Source of the DNA: Gracilariopsis chorda
Taxonomy: Eukaryota > Rhodophyta > Florideophyceae > Gracilariales > Gracilariaceae
NCBI GenBank assembly: GCA_003194525.1
Contig: NBIV01000163.1
Span: forward strand, 150,986 to 214,985
DNA length: 64,000 bases
Direction: 5' to 3'
The notes beneath the pieces were generated by a model that made no database searches, had not been told where the DNA came from, and saw only the letters and a program-made list of their open reading frames with translations. A program made the translations under genes and the position numbers. Below are positions 43,501-52,262 of this stretch, piece after piece (position 1 is the stretch's first letter; the number at the start of each line of letters is the position of its first letter).

Positions 43501-44054
43501 CACTTCAAAGCAAACCTGAGCTTCTCCAAGTACTCAGCCTGAGTGATGCAGCCTCTGGAACGTCATCGTATGGACAAACCGGCTCGCTAACTGGCGTAAT
43601 ATTCGACTCGAAGAATGGCATTGTGCACCACCACATCGATTGGCATAGCTCAAAGCAAAACCGTGTTTCATTCTCATCGGCTGGCGCAGAAATCCTGGCA
43701 GCTGCGTACACAGCTGATCGAGCAATCCACATGTCTGAAACCCTTGCCTACATTATGTCAATGAATGGGAATCGACCACGCCCTCGTCTGACACTCCTGG
43801 TCGACTCAAATGGTCTTTTCACCACCATTTCGACTCTCCACGAGCAAAAGGACTTTCGATTGAGACCCACGGTCGCTCGACTACGTGATTCTTTTGAATC
43901 GAACGAGATCAACAAGTTGATTTGGATACCGGGACCCTTGAACCTAGCTGACGCATTGACAAAGATCAACCCTCACGCCTTCAAGTACTTGAACCAATCG
44001 ATGACGGAGGGACTCATTCCGGAATCATTGCAAAAGTTTCTCAACGCTTCCTAG
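40569..44054 (+). CDS. pol: Pol of the young Copia element: protease, integrase, RT, RNase H
   Basis: The frame is one base back from gag and is already open before gag ends, so -1 frameshifting or a similar device is inferred; no heptamer slip site can be named with confidence. The first in-frame ATG (40692) lies after the protease motif IIDPGCPKSV, so it cannot be the true start. Integrase carries QLDFMF, ELSADPEFFKGD and KLGIAESSHE as the D, D, E blocks. Reverse transcriptase has KCRLVPHGNKDKQ, LASLDVKSAYLQ and KVVDDMIFAG (VDD catalytic pair). RNase H has SLSDAASG, SSAGAEILAAAY and LVDSNGL. About 1,160 residues, uninterrupted. The protease Asp sits in D-P-G rather than the usual D-S/T-G. 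Confidence 0.9.
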   Translation, partial: TAGEGANSDIISFSTDPNPIIDPGCPKSVGGLDSIAQLCTSMGIEIVLEDLDCSPFLHGFGKDCVDAKPTFAKWTLHSSDERENSFSIHFYVVEGTCPLLIGLDVLSQCDILGEQSQIKAPTGTVSNSVPVVIPTYHTGSDLNKRIHILLVPSCTTSVRSMLAQPRKGRSAKKLIENEERFAKRFHLYTHFNPRDMKRICSHAGVLTRTLESLLSEAYSSCKTCASTGRPLASRKVSFSRLLKEFNEHVQLDFMFIAELGNLPILHMKDAATGFSAAALCFSRTMKEASKCLNTHWISINGPPVELSADPEFFKGDFLTMCASHNIQYKPRPARRHNKLGIAESSHEAIRYFAQKLIKERGFAAANGLPVHSDQEIVARAVFLKNSLTGSRFMSSFELARGYRPALSGLDQTPVSKQLLSAYYEKTARHALHRFIRSRNVNCLHRTLLKPSTPVYFFKKGTKRGKWYSGFVKEASEHYVIVSSTKNLKGYSHTVAYEDLRLQPKSNLLREVEEIELGWNELVLDRATNPTSESPISPPVDNTQNNELVTVSDDLPTLFPFDTDFNQSDYADWNDHPSSVAYLAQSALVTPVNHPSKDIGQYASVKSTVPKSTTLTSAKQTILRNLYQCLGNEPLSEHKLQCAPRWLLDEAIEKEKKSYAERKAYVPVSIRSLPRNANLISSHHFFVIKHDGESNQLKLKCRLVPHGNKDKQKHDLRSDSSTAQFPTLRLLLSLATVFHFTLASLDVKSAYLQAGKLNRDIYMKPPRGWTKFVDEVWKLLAPAYGLVESGRLWQLCVENWLFEQGFVDLPGVPQFFLLWKRSKLTLILAKVVDDMIFAGEPEAIQQFQKSISAKFDVGRFSSESDIVFNRLFIRQHPDFSVSINMDEFLSSITRIDLTPSRKKQNDEPCTLQEIREYQRLTGKLNFLGHGILPQASLVASKMQQYVSKLKVSNIRQLNAALTHIRSLKPHLYFKSPQEPLQSKPELLQVLSLSDAASGTSSYGQTGSLTGVIFDSKNGIVHHHIDWHSSKQNRVSFSSAGAEILAAAYTADRAIHMSETLAYIMSMNGNRPRPRLTLLVDSNGLFTTISTLHEQKDFRLRPTVARLRDSFESNEINKLIWIPGPLNLADALTKINPHAFKYLNQSMTEGLIPESLQKFLNAS

Positions 44055-44079
44055 GTTGTCTTTCTTCTACGTTCTATCG

Positions 44080-45294
44080 CTAGCTCCTAGCTCTCTTTCG
44101 CATTCGCTTCGACGAACCATTTCTACTCTTCCGGTGCGAGACCATTCGCTCCACTATCATGCGTATCTCGAGTACTTTCTCGAAATTATTGGTATCTCCC
44201 AAACAACACCTCAACGATTCTTCGCTCAGCTGAAGCGGATATTGTTCGACAGCATCCAAGATCTGTCTCAACTTCGCGTCAACACAGACAACGTGATCCA
44301 CATTCCTTCCTCGCAGTCGAACAAGGAAGACCCCGTCGGTTTGTCCTAACAACCAACCAATTCTGTCTACCGACCGCTCCTTGCTGATGCATACCCTGTT
44401 CAGCGCCACCCTTTTCGCGTTGTTGTTGATCCATTTACTTGCACTGGTAAATGAGATCATGACCGGGATCGTTCCGTTGAGCATCACTTCCCGAGCGTAT
44501 TCGTGACCGATTGCCCTGGCAATTCCATTAACCAATGATGCCTGCAAGCATAGTTCCCTTGTTCGGCAAATCTCCATACGCTCCTCCTTAAGTGCGAACC
44601 TTTTTGATTCTTCAGTCACAGGTCGCGCTCCGCAACTAGAGACCCGAATCGGCACAAACGGATTACGGACGCAGTAGTAGTCAAGGCATTCAACTGCATC
44701 CACACAATTGGTGGGATGTATTGTGGTGGAGTCCGTCAAGTAATCGTGCTCAGTACTGAAGGGTATGCCCCCATTCCAAATACCCTGATGTGCCAATACA
44801 TTCACCAGTCCAACTCCACTAAGGGTATACAAGTTCACTTCATGCCAACCATAACGCGGTTCATCATGATTTCTACCATAGTACCGGGGACCAACTACTC
44901 GCTGTACACCTACTGAAGTTCGCAGCACCGTACTGTGCGGGATGAACATAACCGTGTCCACACCCCACTCTTCTGCACTCTTCTCCTGTTCATACAACCC
45001 CATGCGGAATGCAAGATCATGGTGCAAGTATTTTCCTGGCCGCTCGAAGCACCACTGGGTTATGGCACTCCCTGCAATTTTCTTCATTTCTTCTCTTCTG
45101 ACCAGACGATGGTCGCCACACAAATTCTCCAGCATGTACCGCTCACGTCCATTACAGTCCCGTCTCGCAATCCTAATTACTTCTTCCATGACCCATTTCA
45201 CATCCGACGATCGTGTACACGTAAGCCTCGACTGGCTATTGTCACCATGCTCATATAGCACCACCCCGCTGTGGTCTCCTGCAGCTTTGGCCAT
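44080..45294 (-). CDS. Antisense accessory ORF of the young Copia element; putative papain-fold protease (404 aa)
   Basis: It lies inside the element, between the end of pol (44054) and the 3' LTR (45755), and reads towards pol; the two stops are 25 bp apart. The family is not recognised. CLQASLVNGIARAIG (Cys249, codon 44548-44550) has the look of the N-terminal helix of papain-fold cysteine proteases. About 85 residues later comes GVFLVRLRGRNVDHVVCVD (His334, with Asp339 or Asp347 after it), the usual His strand. A Cys-His-Asp triad is therefore possible; this is inference from pattern only. The C-terminus is strongly basic (SKRMRKRARS). The intact 404-codon frame in an element with identical LTRs is compatible with function but does not prove it, because there has been no time for decay. 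A captured host gene is the main alternative. Confidence 0.7.
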   Translation of the reverse strand: MAKAAGDHSGVVLYEHGDNSQSRLTCTRSSDVKWVMEEVIRIARRDCNGRERYMLENLCGDHRLVRREEMKKIAGSAITQWCFERPGKYLHHDLAFRMGLYEQEKSAEEWGVDTVMFIPHSTVLRTSVGVQRVVGPRYYGRNHDEPRYGWHEVNLYTLSGVGLVNVLAHQGIWNGGIPFSTEHDYLTDSTTIHPTNCVDAVECLDYYCVRNPFVPIRVSSCGARPVTEESKRFALKEERMEICRTRELCLQASLVNGIARAIGHEYAREVMLNGTIPVMISFTSASKWINNNAKRVALNRVCISKERSVDRIGWLLGQTDGVFLVRLRGRNVDHVVCVDAKLRQILDAVEQYPLQLSEESLRCCLGDTNNFEKVLEIRMIVERMVSHRKSRNGSSKRMRKRARS

Positions 45295-45754
45295 GAACGT
45301 TCAAACACTTCGTGATTCTCCAAGCGCGCCGAGTCGCGCATCGTGCCATGCTCCCCATTTCTTTATCATGCGTTTCATTCTGGCTCTGCCTACTTCTGTT
45401 GTTCGGTTATCGCACTGCTTCGCTACGCCGCCCTTGTTTCGCTTTGGTATCCACAAAGAGATGCACGGCAATGCCTCCAAGCCCCTCCTAGTTACTCAAC
45501 TAGTGGGCTATTCACTGGCGTTGCTACCGAGACAAGCACACGACTCGACGGCGGCGGCGGTGGCTTCTTATATATTGTCCACACTACCGCGCCGTGTCGG
45601 TCAAAGCCGACCGCTGTTCAAATTTTCCTGTCGGTTCTACTGTTTCAAATCGCTTTGTTCTACTAAGAAGTTTTTTTTTTTGTGTGCGAACTGCATATCG
45701 TTCCGTCCGTTATTGTCCGCAAAGTTCTGCCCCGTTCCGCACAAAGGAGGGGGG

Positions 45755-46020
45755 TGTAACAGCCTGTCCTACTAGACAGTCCTATCACTAAGATCACTAT
45801 CACTACCTAGATGTAGTTCAGTGAGCTCGGGCGCTGCTCGCGCTGCTGAGGAGGATACTCGGAGCAATTTTGGCTTGGACTACTCAATAAATTGGGCCGG
45901 ACCAACCGGCCCGGGGAAGCGAAGGCAAGAAGCCCAAGAAGAGATTCAATCGCTCCTCGTTCCCCTTTCTGTGCGCTGACGAAGAAGTCCTCGAGCGCGA
46001 CCATGTCCAACTCTACCCCA
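45755..46020 (+). repeat. 3' LTR of the young Copia element (266 bp)
   Basis: Identical to 38996-39261; followed by the target duplication GCAAG. Confidence 0.96.
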
Positions 46021-46025
46021 GCAAG

Positions 46026-46842
46026 AGAGAAGAAAGTGAGCGAAAGCAGCGAACGTGCCAGACGATTCTATGCAAGGTGCTAAAGATTTGCTCACGGACA
46101 GGAATTTATCACAGCCATGGTGATAGCACTCCTAACCCTTTAGCCAGGAAAATGGGCTGTCGCGTGGTCATTTCATTCTTGAACGGCTGGGAGAAGCGGA
46201 ATGTGTGTCAACCCGTAGGTGTCAACGGGTCTGACCAATGGCAGAGTGTGAAGAATGGTGGCTGTCTGGCCTACCCTTGTTCCACTGGTCGAAGCTCCAG
46301 AACCATCGTCCTCCAACCTTTGTTCATTCGACGCGAGACTCTCAGCCACCAACCAGTAAATGTTATCCCTTTCAGTTCAGATAAATATCTTGAAGTAAGC
46401 AAGCTGGGCTTCACGTAGACTACCGTTTGCACCACATCTGAAGAACGTACGTGTCCCTAAAGATTGATCTTTCCTTATCACCATTCAATATCAATTTGCT
46501 GGTTCTCAGACAATGATAAATATGGCTTCGGTCTGTCCTAGACGTGCGGCTCTAATGCTCTCTGGCTTGAGAGCGCGCAGTAAAATGGGAGAACTTCAAA
46601 ATCAAGAGTACCTTAGAAGTAATTTTTCAGTTTTGAGATACAGGCCAAAACATCCAGAAATTGGCGTTTTGTGCTCAAAACCGAAGTTGGAGGGCTGTTT
46701 GAGCTTTTTCCAACAAGATAAAGCACTCCGACTAACTCGAGCCTGTTGCAGAGATACGTCCAAAACGCTCTGAGGCTGCCGATGTACGCTCAAAAAGCAT
46801 CTCGAGGAGCCTCTGCACGCCTCACTTATTGATGCTCATGCT
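46026..46842. other. Intergenic, no recognised gene
   Basis: Open frames are short and carry no motif. CCTAACCCTTTAGC at 46131-46144 is one more instance of the recurrent TAACCCTTT motif. Confidence 0.4.
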
Positions 46843-47903
46843 CTACACCACTACTGAAAAGTTCTGCCTCATGTCGCAGTCATTTGCGTAGTAGCGGTCG
46901 AGGATGTTGACCTCGAGGTACTGCTTCCTTGTTTTATGCTTAGCGGAAGCAATGTCGTCAAGTAGAACCATTAAACTTTCATAGTCCTCCTGCCTCATGC
47001 GTGTTGCCCATTCTCTACGGAATGATTCCGACGTTTCCATGCTAGTTAGTGCAAAGCTTTTCGATATTTCCTCCATACTGAGGCGACGACATGACACACA
47101 TCCCAAAGAATCTTTGCGGAATGTGAAAACATGAAACTTAGTTATGGCAAGTACACTAGGTATTCGGAACTGTGTAGACAGCATAGTCTTCCAATCCTTC
47201 CAGTCCACGTGTACACTGGGCACACACTTCGTTGTAGAGCTACTGTTCTCTATAACAATCATCATATCAGAAGGCGTGTGGGTATTAGTCTCATTTAAAC
47301 GGCCCTTGACGTGACCGAAGGCACCATCGCAGACGTTCTTTGTGTGGCCGGCAATAAGGAAGCACAACTCGATGCTATCATTCAAATCCATGAGTACTCT
47401 CCAACATAAATACCAAAGCAGATATCTGTTCTTATCCTGCCCGGCACAGTTATCCGCGTGAAGCTTTAGGTGGCGTGCAAAAGCGCCCGGGGCGTTGGTA
47501 GCCTTTTGAGTTTTTAACACGTGGTGTAGCATTGATATTACCACGTTGGCGGTTTTTTTCATTCGGCCAGTGACCCTCTGGGAGCCTAAACACGTATTTC
47601 TTTTCTTCGTTACTCTACGAAACTCCGAAAATGACAAACTTTAAACCAGTTACGAAATGAAGCTGTCCTGGCTACTTTAAAAGCTTTGGTAGGAGCACTT
47701 TTTCGGCAAAGTCGAAAACAAAATGCTGCGTTCCCCCGTTAGGGTCCTCATGAGCTTGACGTTGGCATTCTTTGTAAAACAAAAACTCTTCCTTTGCTTC
47801 TTTTCTGTGTTGCTCCAACACATCTCTTAGAATCTCTAGCTGTTCCTGTCCGCCTTCTAAAACATGCAATGTTACCCTCCATCGTTGTACAGAAGTCACA
47901 GAA
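46843..47903 (-). pseudogene. Degenerate transposase-like gene (DUF7869-type), cut by the Gypsy LTR
   Basis: A 264-codon frame (46843-47637) carries LKLHADNCAGQDKNRYLLWY, FLIAGHTKNVCDGAFGHVKG and a C-terminal CVSCRR. These are hallmarks of a widespread eukaryotic repeat-associated family that I recall as DUF7869, thought to have an RNase H-like core with the Asp of HADNC as a candidate catalytic residue. The preceding part lies in another frame (47672-47900: CDFCTT, then a charged helix and HFVFDFAEKVLLPKL), with a stop in between. The reading frame is interrupted at 47904 by the 3' LTR of Gypsy copy B, so the N-terminus is missing. It does not continue recognisably beyond the far LTR at 59295. 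No function is assigned beyond a likely transposon origin. Confidence 0.65.
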
Positions 47904-48725
47904 TGTGGTGCAATCCCCAAAGGGGAAAAACACCGAAAGACGTTCGGCATCTTCCTCTCACGAGGTGAACCCAGTTGGGTAGCCCTCCCAGAGGTGTCAC
48001 GGCGAAGCCGGTTTGTAAGACCAGGGACACCTGTCGCGACTCGTGCAGGGAGGTGAAGGCGAAGAATCGGTATCCGTGTGAGCGGGGTGTGGTCTTCACT
48101 AGAGGTATGTTTCCACGTAAGTGGGGGTGTGTGAGCGGATGCGCACACGAGGGCCGCGGATAGCGGGAGGTGCTACCCTAAAAAGGGGAAAAAGGAAGGG
48201 CGAAGAGGAGGAAGGAAGAACGAAGTGGGTCGCGAGAGCGACGAACAGATACGGAGATGCCGGTAACAATATCCCTATACAGGGCGAAACACCAATGCAA
48301 TTGGAACAATTATACTCCCAGTGATGGGTCCCTTTAGATGTGCAAGGGGGTTAGATGTCCCGTGGTTTACGGCGTTTCCCTCCAAGGAGGAGTAGAGCAC
48401 GCGCGCAAGCGGCAACAACTAGAGCCAATTCCCCAGGTTGGGGTCCCTTGTTGGGGAAGGTTTACTGGTGCGACCGCAGTGCGCCGTCGCACTAAGTACT
48501 AGCTTCCCAGAAATGGGTGTGAAAATAATAAATGAAATTAACTAAAATACTCCACATTTCGTGGCAACATCCACTACTGTGGCCAACCGCCAATTGACCG
48601 AAAACCGTGTCCCACGTGTCCATACCCACCATTGTGGGGCGTAGTTCATACACGCACTACACAACCGATAATATCGGGAAAACGATCAAGTACCTAGAAT
48701 CCCTCCCTGAGGGCGTTGCACTTCA
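47904..48725 (-). repeat. 3' LTR of Gypsy copy B (822 bp)
   Basis: Same family as 2037-2843 and 58488-59295. On the minus strand it is preceded by the polypurine tract TTAGGGGGGG (48729-48738). Confidence 0.92.
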
Positions 48726-48780
48726 TATCCCCCCCTAAGACTGGAAAACGACCGCGGACGCGGAGGATTCCCAGACGAAA

Positions 48781-50568
48781 ATGGGTGATAAAAGCGCGTG
48801 CTCTGTCTCCGGTTCTCCGGTAAATCCCTCTGCACCAGAGTCACCAAGCGCACAAACGACAACAACAGCCACCCTCGACAAGGGAGAAATGAACGACGAC
48901 AACAACATCAACAACCACAGCCAACCTCCGAGGCTTCTCGGGCGATACACCACCGGTTTCTGGTCAGTTCCCCTGCCTCAGGGCGATCGACATCCAGTAC
49001 AACCGGGGAATATGGCTGCTGCTGCCGACCATCCCTTCGCACTACCACCTTCGGTGGTGTCCTCCGGAACCACTCCGGTGTCCAACTGGCCAACCTACAA
49101 CACCCTGGTGGGGCTCAACCCGATGAATCGGAATCACGCGTTGCGCCTGCGCCTTGCCCCGTGGTTCCACCCGGTCGCTGTCCTCAATGAGGGCTTGGTC
49201 ACCGCTTATGCGGATGGCTCAGACACCCTTCCGGGGGATCTGCCCAGAGCAGTCACCACATCGTGGGATTGGCGTCACCGGGTTGCGATTCCGCGTCACC
49301 ACCTCCGAAGGAATTCGGGCGAGACCGTCGCTGCGGCGCACACCGCGTTGACGCGCATGGCATATCAACGGCAGAGCCGGGCTCCATTCGATGTACCGGT
49401 CCCACCGGAGTTTGGCTTCGACGTTAGCTACTTCCGCACTCGCGGGGAGGTTGGGTACGGCGAGAACCTGTTCCGCCTCGAGACCCTCGCTTGGAGGAAT
49501 TTCCCCGCAGCGCGGCAAGAAGCCCTTTGCTGGGAGCGACCGATCATTCGGGCAGAGTTCAGGTACCTTCCCCGGCAATACCGGTCCACCTTTCTCCAAA
49601 ACTTCATCCGCTACGAGCGGCGTTGGCAATCCCGATTCGGGTATTTTATCCCGTATCAGAACGTGGAGATAGAGCGGATTGCGCCGCCTCACCGACTAGG
49701 TCGGTATGTAGCACTCCCCGAGTGGTGGCGCTTCCATGAAGCCTGCCGGGGGTGCTACATAGAACTCCCGCCGGTACTTACGTACCTCGGTTCGCTGCTC
49801 ATGCAGGATCCCCGGTCGGGGTTGTGGTCCGTAGTGGTTGCGGAGTGGGCGGCCCGCACTGCGGCTTATATCCTCAACGAGGCGTACGACCAGTATCGTC
49901 TCTGGTTCCTTCAACCGCGTGTGCGGGCAGCGATCCGAAACCTGGATCTTCGCATCCCCCTTGGGGGCCAGGCCAACAATGAAGAGGTCCTCCAATTACT
50001 TGGGTACATCGACAGCGTTAGCTGGAGTGAGGTCCCGCTGGAGCAAAGCGGTCGTCTGGATGGCGGCAGCGGTAACACCGGTGGTCCGGGACTCGGTAGA
50101 AACACCGCCCTTGCGGGGGATTTTATCTACTTCGACCCCTGGGAGTTCCGGGAAATTTCCTCCGAGGAGGCGCGCGAGCTTCGCGATACGCCCCGGCATG
50201 TGCCGGAAGACCACCCTGTTGGGTACGTCGATTCTGACGACTACTACCGCGCATACGGCGGGGATGACCCAATGGTCGATAACGAACCGGAAGAACCCGG
50301 GGAGATGGACGTAGAGGAAACCGGCGCTAGCGCGGAAGCTTTCCCAGAGGGGGTATCTCCGGCCGAGCCGGCTGCTGACCCTTCGGCGGCAAGTGCCGGA
50401 CCTTCTATCCCCAGCGGGATGACGGCGAATGAAAACGAGATAATCGCACGTTTTCTCCGGGGTGCCGGTCTGAGCGCTGCCGAGGTATCGGGGGATGTCA
50501 CCAGCATGGCGGACGCGTTGGCCTACCGCCTCGCTGGTGGTTACGCGCCGGACGATGGGGGTGAGTGA
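48781..50568 (+). CDS. Antisense accessory ORF of the Gypsy family (595 aa), unknown function
   Basis: The frame starts 55 bp inside the element from the 3' LTR and runs against pol, ending 187 bp before the chromodomain ORF stop. A second copy is at 192-1979 with a single stop, so it is a fixed part of the family rather than a chance insertion. Many nucleotide differences between copies are silent and the C-terminal half of the core is almost unchanged, which suggests selection on the protein. No known domain is recognised. Residues 1-60 are low complexity (Ser/Thr/Asn/Pro); the core is rich in Trp, Arg and Tyr (PWFHPVAVLNEG, PEWWRFHEACRGCYIELPP, EAYDQYRLWFLQPRVRAAI); the last ~110 residues are acidic. 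Transcription could start in or near the LTR on the plus strand; this is inference. An extra structural, regulatory or anti-silencing protein are all possible. Confidence 0.78.
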   Translation: MGDKSACSVSGSPVNPSAPESPSAQTTTTATLDKGEMNDDNNINNHSQPPRLLGRYTTGFWSVPLPQGDRHPVQPGNMAAAADHPFALPPSVVSSGTTPVSNWPTYNTLVGLNPMNRNHALRLRLAPWFHPVAVLNEGLVTAYADGSDTLPGDLPRAVTTSWDWRHRVAIPRHHLRRNSGETVAAAHTALTRMAYQRQSRAPFDVPVPPEFGFDVSYFRTRGEVGYGENLFRLETLAWRNFPAARQEALCWERPIIRAEFRYLPRQYRSTFLQNFIRYERRWQSRFGYFIPYQNVEIERIAPPHRLGRYVALPEWWRFHEACRGCYIELPPVLTYLGSLLMQDPRSGLWSVVVAEWAARTAAYILNEAYDQYRLWFLQPRVRAAIRNLDLRIPLGGQANNEEVLQLLGYIDSVSWSEVPLEQSGRLDGGSGNTGGPGLGRNTALAGDFIYFDPWEFREISSEEARELRDTPRHVPEDHPVGYVDSDDYYRAYGGDDPMVDNEPEEPGEMDVEETGASAEAFPEGVSPAEPAADPSAASAGPSIPSGMTANENEIIARFLRGAGLSAAEVSGDVTSMADALAYRLAGGYAPDDGGE

Positions 50569-50755
50569 AACCTCTAGTCCAGTTTCCTGGTTCTTCTTTC
50601 CCTGGCTATGCCAGTTAGTGTAGTGTAGTATGGAGCTTGCTGCTCCACTGGGTAAACTTTCCCGTCTCGGACGGTGATTTCCAATTAGACTTCCCCGTCT
50701 TGGACGGACTTTCCCTTGCTATCCCTTCTTCCTGCCCTTCGCTCGCGCGGCAACG

Positions 50756-51913
50756 TTACCCGACTTGGGCATTAACCAGCGTGGCTGGGGCTGCAGTTCC
50801 CGTTTGACGGTGGTATTGCACCACCTGCGACCGTGGGAGGTGTTCAATTGGCTCCCACGTATCCCCACTGGGGTCATACCCGTACCAGCGGACGCGGTAT
50901 TGTAGAATACCATCTTGGTCCCAGGTGTGTCCGACAAGTCGGTCTACTACGAACTCTCGTTCGTAGACCTGCCGGCCGTGCCGGGTGGTGGTTGTAATCC
51001 CTGGCGAGGGTTGCCCGCGGTGCGGTATAATGTCCTTTAGCAGGGTGTTCGGCGATAACTCCGACGTTGCCGTGCGCTGTCCTAGTGGCCGCTGCTCATG
51101 CGGGAAAATATCCCTCAAGAGGGTGTGTGGCGTCACGGTTTCCACCGGCAAGTCGTTCCCCAGAGGGGTGTCGTTGTTCCCGTCTTCACGGTAGGCCAGG
51201 CGAACCGCCAACTGGCGGGGGACTTGAACTCCGCGAGTGCGGTCTTCTTTGCGAACCGCGAGCTTGCGGGGTCTTTGCCGCGTATGCGGGGACGGCGTTT
51301 GCGACATCCCCTGCGGGGTCCCGTGCGACACAGTGATTGGTAAGCGTTCCGCCTCCCTGCCAGGTGCACGAGCGCTCTGCACCATACGTTCCGGCGACGC
51401 CGTGGTGTCCCCGGTTACTGACGGGTTGCCTGGGGCTAACTCCGGTACACCGGTATTTTGGTCAAAATTCCCCATTGGGGGGTGCCGGGCAGGTGCCGAT
51501 GACACCCTTTTCAGGGGAATTGCCGCTAAGCGCGGTGCACCATCTCCATGAGGAGGAGCAGCGTCCGGTACGACCGGTTTCGAGCGTGCGATGGCGCGCG
51601 TTATTCCCGAGCTCCTCGGTTCTTCGCCGCAGCGTTGCGGGGGTTGGCGCAAATTATTCCCCGTAGCGGGGGCTTCGATTCCGTCAACGACGGGAGGCGT
51701 TTCCGGTGCTTGCGAGCCAGGGCTTGAAGCTTCGACTGCGGCTTGGCTGCCTTTTTCCCCAAGAGGGTGTGGGTATTTCCCTGTGAGGCCGGCATATCTG
51801 GGCGCCTCTTCTCCGCGGGGCGCGGGTCTGCTGGACCTAATTGAACCGCTTCCGCGGGGGCATCCGCCAATGGCGGCTTCGATGCATCGCTCTGCCGAGG
51901 GGATTGGGGGCAA
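50756..51913 (-). CDS. Chromodomain ORF of Gypsy copy B (385 aa)
   Basis: The C-terminal part carries a chromodomain: YEREFVVDRLVGHTWDQDG, then LQYRVRWYGYDPSGDTWEP and IEHLPRSQVVQYH. In chromoviruses this module sits at the C-terminus of integrase and steers insertion to marked chromatin. Here it is separated from the integrase frame (stop at 52263) by about 350 bp with frame breaks, so it is either a split product or a broken integrase tail. The N-terminal ~300 residues are Pro/Arg-rich and low complexity, and their codons are dominated by the short hairpins of this family (for example CCGC-GAGT-GCGG at 51231-51242 and CCGC-GTAT-GCGG at 51278-51289). Confidence 0.75.
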   Translation of the reverse strand: MPPIPSAERCIEAAIGGCPRGSGSIRSSRPAPRGEEAPRYAGLTGKYPHPLGEKGSQAAVEASSPGSQAPETPPVVDGIEAPATGNNLRQPPQRCGEEPRSSGITRAIARSKPVVPDAAPPHGDGAPRLAAIPLKRVSSAPARHPPMGNFDQNTGVPELAPGNPSVTGDTTASPERMVQSARAPGREAERLPITVSHGTPQGMSQTPSPHTRQRPRKLAVRKEDRTRGVQVPRQLAVRLAYREDGNNDTPLGNDLPVETVTPHTLLRDIFPHEQRPLGQRTATSELSPNTLLKDIIPHRGQPSPGITTTTRHGRQVYEREFVVDRLVGHTWDQDGILQYRVRWYGYDPSGDTWEPIEHLPRSQVVQYHRQTGTAAPATLVNAQVG

Positions 51914-52262
51914 TCGTCACCATACTCCCTTATCGGGGATCCCTCCCTGACAGGGGTGTGCGGTAGCTGCGTTTTGACTTCCCGTTGCGACGGCGATATC
52001 GTTCCTCGAAAACGAGTGTTCTCCTCCCCCTTCTTAGACGGAGTGGCGGGATAAGGGATAACATTCCCCGCCTGGCGGGTGTAAATTCGCGCCAGGGGGG
52101 CGGGCGCTGAGAGGCCCGAATTACCCGGCTGAGCCGGTGAGTCCGACAGGGTCGGTAGGTCTGGGAATCCCCGGCTGGGGTGTGGTAGTACCGTAGGCCT
52201 AGTACTCCCGGAGGATTCCGGTGTTGCAGAGTCCGTAGAAACGGGATGTTTTGAATCCAGGA

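Larger units (their letters stand above)
38996..46020 (+). mobile_element. Young full-length Ty1/Copia element (7,025 bp; TSD GCAAG)
   Basis: LTRs at 38996-39261 and 45755-46020 (266 bp each) are identical on base-by-base reading. The flanks GCAAG (38991-38995 and 46021-46025) match exactly. The element has a primer-binding site, gag, pol in a shifted frame, an antisense ORF and a polypurine tract AAAGGAGGGGGG (45743-45754) directly before the 3' LTR. All three long frames are open, so it may be able to move. It sits head-on to the methyltransferase gene start. Confidence 0.96.

Noticed and set aside
45807-46010. 67-codon minus-strand frame repeated exactly at 39048-39251
   Set aside because: Both lie in the identical LTRs of the young Copia element; the repetition is due to the LTR, not to a gene family.
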